The notes under the pieces: generated by a model
What the model saw: only the letters and a program-made list of their open reading frames with translations
The model's database searches: none
What the model was told of the DNA's origin: nothing
From: Schizochytrium sp. CCTCC M209059
Lineage: Eukaryota; Sar; Bigyra; Thraustochytrida; Thraustochytriidae
Length of the DNA: 27,500 nt
Assembly (NCBI GenBank): GCA_000818945.1
Contig: KN805371.1
Location: 323,494-350,993 of the forward strand
Direction: 5' to 3'
Part shown: positions 1 to 8,733 of the stretch, piece by piece
How positions within the stretch are numbered: position 1 is the stretch's first letter
Layout of the letters: each line of letters starts with the position of its first letter
Position numbers and translations under genes: made by a program

Positions 1-345
1 CGAACGCCGGGCTCGGCTCGAGCGCACGGACGAATCCTCCCTCTCTCGCTCCCTCCCCACGGCAGACCAACCGGCTGCGCGAACTGTGGCCAGCCAGCTG
101 CCGCCTTTCCCTGCGCAGCGGGGCACAGCTTGGCAAGCGCGAGCAAGTGCAGCAGCGGCAGCAAGAAGAACTGCCGTCGAGTGCGGGCTGAAGGAGAAGC
201 CAGGAAGAAGAACAAGGCAAGGGGGGAAACCGACTCTGAAGCAACGATTGAAGATGAGATGGGAAAGCCGCCACTGGCGCGCCTTTCGGTCGGCCCACCG
301 AGGTCAGAGGCGGAATCGGCTGGGATGGGTGAACGACTGACATGA
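1..345 (+). CDS. Possible 3' end of a gene cut by the left window edge
   Basis: Reading frame 1 is open from the first base to a TGA at 343-345, 114 codons, with no need for a start inside the window. The translation carries a CANCG knuckle near residue 29, a few further cysteines (PCAAGH, SKCSSG, NCRR), then a Lys/Arg-rich stretch and an acidic Ser/Glu tail. The C-x2-C-G start resembles the first half of a MYND- or ribbon-type zinc finger, but the rest of the ligand pattern does not complete. Frame 2 is also open here from 86 to 340, so the open frame could be chance in GC-rich DNA. No family is recognised. Confidence 0.2.
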   Translation, partial: RTPGSARAHGRILPLSLPPHGRPTGCANCGQPAAAFPCAAGHSLASASKCSSGSKKNCRRVRAEGEARKKNKARGETDSEATIEDEMGKPPLARLSVGPPRSEAESAGMGERLT

Positions 346-2430
346 TTCAGGCCCTATCTCGAAAGCGAATCAGAGGTTTTCTTTGAGACTCCTGGCTGCC
401 CGAGATCCAAAGGGTCGGTTTGTTCAATGGCGCAAGAGATTAGTGGCACGCCGTAACGGGCATGACTTGCGGTGGCGGCAAGCGCTCCTGCATTCATTGT
501 CGGGACTGCCGTGGTATTCTATATACTTTGGTCATGATGTCTGTTGCGTTTTGTTATTTGATTGGCAATGCCGTATTTTGCCAGTGACAGTGAGCAATTT
601 TGCCGAAAGAGGGCCATATCTTATTTTTTACTTTCGGCGGCGCAGTTGGCCACTGGTGGCTGTGCGATATTGTTTGAAAAAGGTCGTCACAATAGCGATC
701 GCTCAACGAACCCTGTGCACGCACGCACCACGACAAGCAATCGATTGGTTTGCTGGCTGATTGGCTGGCTATTGGCTGACAGACTGGCGGAGTGGCTAGC
801 ATGCTTGCACAACGTGGCACTGAGCGCGCGTGCTTTGCTTATTGACTAGTTTGCTTGGTTGCTTTTTTTGAATCACTCAGCGGCCGGAAGCGGACGATAC
901 ATCGCGTCAGCACCTCATCAATGAAAGCACTTCGCACGTTATTCCTAAGTTGACGGTAACTTCTGCAGAGAACAGAAGATTGGAATGAAGAACTCGATTT
1001 CACCAACTGTAAAACAAATTCCGCTTCGTAAATAGGACGAAATAGGAAAGTGGATTGTAAGCTTTTCACGTTGCTACTCAAAGTCAGCTTTAATATTTCG
1101 TGTATTCGGGTATGCTTCGGTTCTGCCGTTTTCTCGCATTGACTTTAGTCGTCACCAAGTCTATTCGTTCTAGATCGCGACCCTGGCCCATCTTTGCCAA
1201 GTAGGTACTAGTATCACTTCGGGCGCGGGCCAAGCTTGGCGCGGACATATAGCGCGGCTTTGCGCTGGTCCCCAACTCCGAGCGTTCCCACGGTGGGGGT
1301 AAACGCGTAGTTCCTGCGTCTTGTCCGTTCGATAATTATAGCGAATATCTGTCTCTATTTAAAGCAGCTTCGCGCCTGACATTAGGTCTTTGGAAAGGTC
1401 TACTTCCCCAGATATTGTTCGCCGATTTCCTTCTTTCCGCTTTTAGAAAAGCTATACTGAGCACGATGCGCACGATGTACATTTCTTCACGAGAGCCAAA
1501 AAGGCCGACAACGTGGTCTCTCTGAAATTCGCTTACCATTGAGCCCTTCGAGAAGGGAATCGCTGCTTCAAACTCATTCTTATTGCTTCTATTTCCTCCT
1601 TCTACGTAACGCTTACGGCTCCTCCCCCTTCTTCTTCTGGACAAATCTTACATCTCCTTCTACAAAACCTGGCTTCCTTTTCCCCCTTCATAAGAAAGCT
1701 TGCTTTTCCTCCTAAAGAACACAACTTTTTGCAGGTTATCCTTATCACCCAGCCGGGAGATGAACCTACGTTGCAAACTCCTTCCTCTTTTAACATAACC
1801 TAGACGGATCGCCGGCAAAATGGAGGCTGCTGGCGAAGTAGGTGCTTAAAATTTACTAAGGTGGTTTTCTTGTGCAAGAAATTGTCTCTGCTCTGGCTGT
1901 ATGACAATGACACAGGCGTTCAATATACCTTGGTGTGCAAGGACTGCAACGATCTGCTCGCTTGTACTCATAATGTTTATAAGAGAGATGTTCTGGACAT
2001 CGACAAATCGCCCTCAGCCGTCTTTGTCTCACTCTTCGATCACTCGTCTTACTGCTATACGAGAAAGATGCCAATAAAGCAGCCTCCACCGCCCTCGTCG
2101 ACTTCAATGCTTGCGAAACGCAAGGTTGCATTTCCTGGCCGGTGCTAAAGCGCTCTTCACCCAGTTCCAGACTTTCGGCCGATCTTGGCGCCGAAATTGG
2201 GATGCATTCTGCACAGGTAGGCTGGGATGCTCCGCATTTTTTGATCTAGCTAGCAACCGTCAGCAACAGCCAGGCGCCAAAGTCGCAGATGCCCTCCACC
2301 GGTGAAACGTTCGGTCGGTCGGTCGGTCGGTCGTTCGGTTGGTCAGTCGGTCCATCAGTCGGCTTGTCGTGCGCGATCCCGGCTGCAGCGCGGCTACATT
2401 TAATGACTGGCGATGATAGGCAGCGATGTG
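346..2430. other. Intergenic, no supported gene
   Basis: About 2.1 kb of roughly balanced composition with frequent stops in all frames. Open frames of 60-125 codons exist on both strands, but those with plausible amino-acid composition (for example around 383-760 and 1861-2148) lack an ATG at the needed position and show no domain. No tRNA-like or rRNA-like sequence was found by eye. The only structured element is the TCGG repeat near 2311. Confidence 0.5.
2311..2350. repeat. TCGG tetranucleotide microsatellite, degenerate at its right end
   Basis: Five exact TCGG copies run from 2311 to 2330. Variant copies follow (TCGT, TCGG, TTGG, TCAG), continuing loosely to about 2360. It is ordinary simple-sequence DNA in the spacer. 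Confidence 0.75.
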
Positions 2431-4285
2431 AGTGCAGCTGGCAGCTAGCATCCTGTGTTCGTCGACAAAACGACTTCATGAGGACGCTCAGGATCCTCTC
2501 GGCCGAGGTTCAAAGGCCGAGCCAAGAAAGAGACGTCGGCACGTTCGATCCACGAGACGCGGCAACAAGGACCTGCCTCATCTTCAGCAGCATCCATGGC
2601 CACTCACGGTGAACGTAAGACAGAAATGCTCTTCCTCCATCCACCCTTCGTACCGATCCATGCATTCATCCCTTCATTCATTGTCAGACCTCGCGGAAGA
2701 GCGTCATGGCCTCCGAACCCACCTCAACATGCGAACCCCGCCGAAGGGCGTCCTACCTGCGGCCGTCCACGTGCTCGCTCCCAGGAAGGACGCCGCGCCC
2801 TCCGGCGCCTTCCTTGACCGCGACTCCCGACGCGAGCAGGACACGCACGCCGCAGCCGCCACGCACGCCACGTGCGGCGCGTGCACGTGCCGCTCGCCAC
2901 CGTGGTCAGACAGCGAGAGCCTTCCCGCGAGCGAGCGAGCGTGCGTGCGAGCGTGCGTGCGTGCGTCGCGCTGCTTCTCCACGCCTGGCCGTCTGGCCTT
3001 GCGCAGCGGCCACTGCATGCATGCATGCGGTGCAGGCTGGCGCTTGACGGCGCTCGCTCCAGGTGCTCGGTTGAAGGTACGCCTCCGAGCAGCAGTGCAG
3101 AGCTCGAGCGTGGCGCCAATCGCCGCTCGTGGCACCTCACGTCGCCTCGTCCCGCCCCTTCGAGCGACCCAACGTGCGCCCGCTCGCTCGGGACTTCAGC
3201 TCCGCGCGTGGCGGTCGCGCCTCGCCCCGTCTCCGTCTCCGTCTCCGTCTGCGCCCGCTTCGCTGCCGCGCGTCGCGTGCGAGTCGTCGCAGCTTGGGAT
3301 GCGGCATGTCTGCGTCTTGCATTTTCTGCATCTGCATCTCGCTCGCTCTTTGCGATCGATCAACCAGCCGTCCGTCCCGGGGGGCGGCTCGCCACCCTCG
3401 CGAGGACCGCTGCGGGGCAGCCTGGTGGAGCGCTTCGCGGCCGCTGCCTCTGCTGAGTGACGCGCCCTCCCGCGCAACACCAGCAACGCGCAGCCGCGAG
3501 CGAAATGCGCCGCCGCCTTGGGCGCGAGCAGGATAAGATAACAGCATCCCTCTCACCGATGCACACCCCCCCCCTCTGCCAAAGTGTGCGCTCCCCGTGC
3601 ACGCGCCGCGCTCCAAAACGCGTTGCGTAGCTCCGGTCCCGCCCCGGACCGCCTCGCCGCTCCGGCCGGAACGCGCGCGCACTCCGCGCGTGCCCGCGGC
3701 GGCCCTGCTGCTGCTGCCGCTGCCGCTGCTGCGTGCGACAGCGTGCGACAGCGTGCGGCAGCGGGCGGGCGGGCGGCGGCAACGCGAGCGGCTGCGGCTG
3801 CGGCAGCGAAGGGGCGCTGAGGAGCGGCGAGGAGAAGCGGCCGTGGTCGACGCGAGCGGCACGTGCTGCGCCTGTCTCTATCTTTCAGTTTCCCGTCTTC
3901 TTCTTTCTTTCCTTACGCTTCCTTTCCTCTTTCGCTTTCCTTCTTTCACTTCCTTCTCTCTCCCTTCGCTGTTTCCTCGTCTCCTTGAGTCGTGCCATCG
4001 CGCACCGTCGTCACCGCGAGCGCCATCGCCGGCCAGGCTGCGCTGACAGGAAGACGGCCACCGACCGACCGACAGACCGGCCGCCCGAGTCTGACTGACA
4101 CGGACGGCGGCGAGCAGACCTGCAACTCGCGACGCGCCGGAGGGAGGCGGAGCGCGGACGCCCCGACGCGAGGCGGAGAGAGGCGCTCCGAGGCGGAGCG
4201 GGACGCGCGCGCGGGCGGCGACGAGGGCGCGCGCGGCGGGCGCACAGCTTGCGTGTACAAGAGGGGGAGAGAGAGAGCGAGAACG
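2431..4285. other. GC-rich, stop-poor region upstream of the Roco-like gene
   Basis: Sequence from about 2700 to 4260 is very GC- and CpG-rich, so all six frames show long open stretches. The translations are dominated by Arg, Ala, Ser and Pro and show no domain, and frames overlap on both strands, which argues against coding. It contains short repeats: GAGC/GTGC runs near 2930-2965, a CCGTCT repeat at 3227-3250, GCTGCT-type runs near 3705-3735 and a pyrimidine-rich TTCC/TTTC block at about 3880-3980. It ends in a GA-rich stretch just before the ATG at 4286. The likely role is promoter and 5' untranslated sequence of the downstream gene. Confidence 0.45.
3227..3250. repeat. (CCGTCT)4 hexanucleotide repeat
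   Basis: Four perfect tandem copies of CCGTCT lie inside the GC-rich spacer. No coding role is supported. Confidence 0.8.
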
Positions 4286-7200
4286 ATGGGCTTCTTCTCT
4301 TCTGTCGACAGCCAGGTCGCCAAGGCGATCAAGAGCATCAAGACGGGCGCAAAGTATATCGTGTACGTAGCGTCGCGAGGCGAGGCGAGGCGAGGCGAGG
4401 CGTGTGGTCGTCTTCTGCTTGGCTTTCTGATCTCGCCAACCTGAACGACGGAAGGACTGACGGACTGACTGGCTAACCCTATGATAGCCTGGTGAACGAG
4501 AATGTTGGCGACTCGGGAGCCAAGGCGATTGCAGGTGCGCTCGAAGGCAACAACACGCTGCTGGATCTCGAGTAAGTCTTCCCAGCAGCACGAGCGTCTA
4601 CCGATGACCACCTCGACTCACGTGCGTCTAACCTCTCTGCTTCTCTAGTCTTGGGCGAGACAACGTCGGCGCAGTGTAAGTTGACAAATCAAATTCTCGT
4701 CCACCCGCGCTTGTAGATGGCTCACACATCACGCCCCAACAGAATCTTTCTCGACAGCATCGGCGCATCCGGCACCAAGGCTCTGGCTAAGGCGCTCGAG
4801 AGCAACTACACCTTGAGATCGCTCAGGTACGTTCACAACATTCTCTTGCAGCGCATGACCGCAACCAATAAAGAAGACAAGCCCAAAGACTTACCATCTT
4901 CACTTCGACCTGTAGTCTTCACGGCAACATGATTGGCGCATCGGGTGCAAAGGCCATGGCCAACGCATTAAAAACCAGCACATCTCTCCAAACGCTCGAG
5001 TAAGTAGCTCCTTCTACATTCGCTTTTCATTCTTGCACCGCATACTCACCCACACGTACACCACGAACTCTACGTAGCCTCGGGGCAACTGGACTCGGCG
5101 ACGCTGACATCAAGCTCATTGCTGGCTCATTGCAGCAAAATGGAAGCCTTCACACACTCCTGTAAGTACATTTGCATCACTCCACATCATCACATCGTAA
5201 CTGACGTACTAACTTCGCAATGCACAAATGCAGCATCCAATCGAATGCAATCACGGACAAGGGCGCGACCTCGCTCGCGCAATCGATGGAAATGAACCTG
5301 GCGCTCCAAAAGATCAAGTAAGTTATGCTGCAATCCCACCACAAAGAAAATGGAAAACAAGGGGAAAAGGGGGGGGCAACATAGAGTCTGACAACCGCAC
5401 AGCCTCAGCGACAACCCGATCACAGACAATGCTCTCGTTGACCAAATCATGGCTGCCGCAAAGCGCAACAAGGAGAATCCAAGCATGAAGATCGACGCGA
5501 GGTGGCTCGAGGCGGTCAATGCCAGCATTCTTCAAGGCGATGAACACGCCTGGGGGCGCGCCAAACTCATGATTGTGGGCCAAGGCGCCGCAGGAAAAAC
5601 CTCGACCGTGCGTTCGCTTCTGGGTCTCGAACCTGTCGCAACGCACGAATCCACTGAAGTCGCTGACGTGCACCGCACGCGAGCAATCGACTGGCAAGAA
5701 ATTGCCGGCTATGATGGCGAGTTCGACATGCAAGTTCGCAAGGCCGCAAGACGCCGTCTCCGGCCCGACAAACCCCGCGTGAAAAGTCTGCCCCGCCGCG
5801 CATTGGACGCCTTGCGCCGCCGCACTTCGCGCGCGTCAACGGCGGCCTCAGTACTCACCTTGTCAGATTCCGAAGACGCCCCCGATATCACGCCTCTCGT
5901 CCCGCAAGACGAATTGGCACAGCGATTCGCGCTGACCGAGGCCGACCAGTTCGTTCTCCGCCAAGCCGCGGGCAGCGATGCCGACGCGCTCCAGTTCGAT
6001 CTGAGCTTTACCATCTGGGACTATGGTGGCCAGGAAGTCTTTTATGCGCTGCACCACATCTTCCTCACGGACAAGGGGATCTACCTCGTTGTCTTTGACA
6101 TGCGCGAGCTTGCGGCTCTTTCCTCGCGCCCCAAGGCTCTGGCCAACCTTCGCTTTTGGCTCAACAGCATCAAACTCCATGCGCCAGAAGCCCCCATCCT
6201 CATCGTTGGCACCCACTTTGACAAGGTTCACGCTGGCGTTTTTCAAGCCGAAGGCTTCATCCAGGAAGCCTTGCCGCTCGCGGAATCGTATCCGCAGGTC
6301 ATACGCTCGGGTCCAGGTCGTTATGTGCACGCCATTGACAATATGTCTGCTTCACCTGATCGCGCCGAGGCGCTACGCACGGCCATTGCGGGCATCGCCG
6401 TCTCGCAAGATTACGTCTTGCAGCAAGTTCCCCTTGCATGGCTCAAGCTTCACGAAGATCTGCTGCACATGAACGAGCCCTACATCTTCTATGACCAGGT
6501 GGTCGAAATGGCCACCGCCTATGGGCGCTCAAGACGTGATGCGGACGCCATGCTTGCGTACTTCAACGGACTTGGCGTTGTCGTTCACCTCACAAGCTCA
6601 GACACCTTGTCCCAGGTTGCGGTCGTCGATCCGCAGTGGCTTCTCGACAAGCTCTCGCGTGTGATTGCTGACGACGTGCACGCGTCCCGCATTTCTGCAT
6701 CCGTGGAACTTCAAGAAGCCGGAATCGTCGATGCCTTTCAGCGGCTGCGACAAGAGGCCATTGCGACACGTTCGCTTCTCGAATTCCTTTGGCACGGTGA
6801 GGAGGTCGACTACCTTGTGGCGTTCATGGAGGCCAATCTGCTCTTGTGCAATTGGACCTTTGCTCCGGACGCTGACGAGGACGAGTATCTCGTCTCAGGC
6901 CTCCTTTCCACATCTATTCCTGATGTGGAAGTGAACGACTTCGAGCCCGGCATCTCGTGCATCTTGGACTTTTCCGTCAGCTCTTTGCCCAATGGCGTCT
7001 TTCACCGTCTCGTCGCGCAATGTATTGCGTACGGGAGCCGTCCCGAAGTCCTGGGGGACGCAGAGCCAGTCGCCCCAAAGCTGGATCGAACCAAAGCGCT
7101 GCTCGCCTTCGGCCCAAACGAGTTTCTTATTCGTGCCGATGGCGACGTGCTCGAGGTTTCGATTTCCCAAAACGCAGAGCGTCCAGCCATGGTCGCTCGT

Positions 7201-7875
7201 GTCCTCCAGGATATGGTGAGCGAGCAGGAGGAAACTGTGTTTCCCAACCTTCCGTGTACCCTGCTTCTCGTTAGCCCCGTGACTGGAGCTGTCGTTTCGT
7301 ATGCAGACGTCGCCAGCGCTTTTATGAGCGGAGAAGACATGGACCTCGTGGGCCGCGACGGAGAGGAGGACTCCTCTGCTAGCTTTGCGCCATTTTTCGC
7401 CGAGGATCACGCTGATATCCCTGACTATTCTATTCCAGACTTGTGCGATGGCGAAACAACCCATGTCTTCCTCAGCTACGAGCCGACCTTGGGAGGAGAG
7501 CTTGCCGAAAACCTCAAGCTCAAGCTCGAGGACCGTGGTCTGACCGTTCTGCCAGCCGAGGGCGACGACGCAGATGCGCAGCTCGAAGCTATTTCGCATG
7601 CCCGCGCCTACATTCTCGTGCTAACCAAGGGCGTTTTTGCCCTCGGTGCAGTAAAGCAGCAGCTGAAGTGCGCCCTCGACGCCAACACACGAATTGTTGT
7701 CGTGCGCGAGGCTGATGCTGCCCGCGCGTCGTACGCGCCAACGTGCGATTATATCGAAACCGCACCAAGCTTCTTTCGAGATCAGTTCGCACCTTCAGAG
7801 TCTCTCGCGATGCAGCGAAAGCAGCATCGCGAGGAGGCCTTTTACAGCGAGCTCATCCGCCGGAGTATTGGGTAA
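4286..7875 (+). CDS. Roco-family protein: LRR - Roc GTPase - COR - TIR-like (8 exons)
   Basis: Predicted exons are 4286-4362, 4488-4571, 4649-4675, 4743-4826, 4916-4999, 5078-5161, 5234-5317 and 5403-7875, giving 998 residues. All seven introns (67-125 nt) are GT-AG and phase 2; several contain CTAAC-like branch sites. The ATG at 4286 has A at -3 and G at +4 and is the first ATG of its frame. The N-terminus MGFFSS could be N-myristoylated. Residues about 27-200 are 28-residue RNI-type LRRs with an N-x-[IV]-G-x-x-G-[AT]-K-A core. The Roc GTPase has P-loop GQGAAGKT (234-241), DYGGQ (381-385) and the G4-like GTHFDK (444-449). A Lys/Arg-rich then acidic insertion of about 85 residues separates switch I from DYGGQ. 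COR follows at roughly 515-810 (VVDPQWLLDKL, LPNGVFHRLV). Residues 861-945 look TIR-like (HVFLSY, ISHARAYILVLTKGVF), but the usual catalytic glutamate site reads Q/L. There is no kinase domain. Roco proteins act as dimeric GTP-regulated switches; partners cannot be read from sequence. Confidence 0.88.
4376..4400. repeat. (CGAGG)5 repeat inside intron 1 of the Roco-like gene
   Basis: Five tandem CGAGG pentamers lie 13 nt after the donor of the first intron. This intron is the longest of the seven (125 nt), and the repeat accounts for part of that. Confidence 0.8.
4649..4675 (+). other. 27-nt in-frame microexon (truncated LRR exon)
   Basis: This exon lies between a pyrimidine-rich acceptor (ending TTCTCTAG) and a consensus donor (GTAAGT). 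It is 27 nt, phase 2 on both sides, and adds nine residues reading (D)LGRDNVGAV. Its neighbours that encode single LRRs are all exactly 84 nt. Its translation matches the first third of the 28-residue repeat, and a stop codon immediately past the donor prevents a longer version. Skipping it joins exon 2 to exon 4 in frame and restores a perfect 28-residue register, so it may be alternatively spliced. Confidence 0.65.
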
Positions 7876-8733
7876 AACGTTAAATCCCAAGCGTCAAGTA
7901 TTGTTCCTGTTTATTCCTTTCCGTAATTTTCACAAGCGTTGTTCAACTTTATTGTCGTATTTTCAGGGCGCATCTTTTTGCTCATTTAGGCAAAAGCTAC
8001 TCTTAAGAACGTTGACGGAAAGAGAAACATTGGCCTATCGATCCGTATCCTAGAACGTTGATGGCCAAATTATTAACGCCCTACTAGCCTAACCACAATG
8101 CCATGCCAATTTTGAAATGTTGAAGGAAGACCGCACCGTCTATCATTTAGAGACCTGTACGCTTTCGTATCGTATAAAGAGATTAATTGACGAGAGGCAG
8201 TTAATCAGGTTGATGGCTTCGTGTTTTCCTGTCTGTCGAACTGAACATCGCTGGTGCATCCCACCCATATCATTGTTCTTTTTAACGTTCTTAAAATCTA
8301 CCTTTAGAACGATTCCTATCCGTTGAATACTAAGGGTTTCTACTATTACTACAACTACTATCTCGAAAAAGCATTTTGACCGAGCAGTAGTACATTGCAT
8401 CAAGCTCGAAGCGGACTTGGGAAGCCACACTCGTGCCAAACTGACTACTAGTAAAGTTACAAAGGAAAGGCCAACAATATCGGGCTTAATCTGTCCATGG
8501 CAGCCAGCGGAAAAGATGCAATGAATTTCTTCTGCTTCTCGAACAACCTAAAGCAACGCCTGGTGTCCCAGCCATTGCCTCGAAAGGATTGCGAAGCGCA
8601 CTCGCACACTTCAGCGTGGCGTATGCGGGTCCGCATACGCTTGTGGGAGTAGCTCTCACTGGTGTTTGGTCGTAACAGAGACTGCCGTAGGTTTAGCCCG
8701 TCGAGCTAAGCAAACCATTAAGCGACATAATCA
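7876..8733. other. Spacer between the Roco-like gene and the unknown gene
   Basis: This 858-bp AT-richer spacer should contain the 3' untranslated region of the Roco-like gene and the promoter of the next gene. Open frames here are short and lack domains. The notable element is a perfect 10-bp inverted repeat at 8619-8640. No canonical AATAAA was seen close to the Roco stop codon. Confidence 0.5.
8619..8640. promoter_or_regulatory. Perfect 10-bp inverted repeat upstream of the unknown gene
   Basis: Arms GCGTATGCGG (8619-8628) and CCGCATACGC (8631-8640) are exact reverse complements separated by GT. The dyad is 93 bp upstream of the ATG at 8734. Its position and tight spacing suit a dimeric DNA-binding factor site or a 5' UTR hairpin. 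No factor is recognised. Confidence 0.4.

Noticed and set aside
1861..2148. 95-codon + strand frame with several cysteines
   Set aside because: Amino-acid composition is plausible, but the frame opens with GTG and the only in-frame ATGs are near its end; no splice partners or domain.
2432..3460. 342-codon open frame on the + strand
   Set aside because: It lies in GC-rich, stop-poor DNA where overlapping frames on both strands are equally open; the product is Arg/Ala/Ser/Pro-rich with repeat translation and no domain.
3137..3862. 241-codon open frame on the - strand
   Set aside because: Same GC-rich zone; the translation is dominated by Arg/Ser runs derived from simple repeats.
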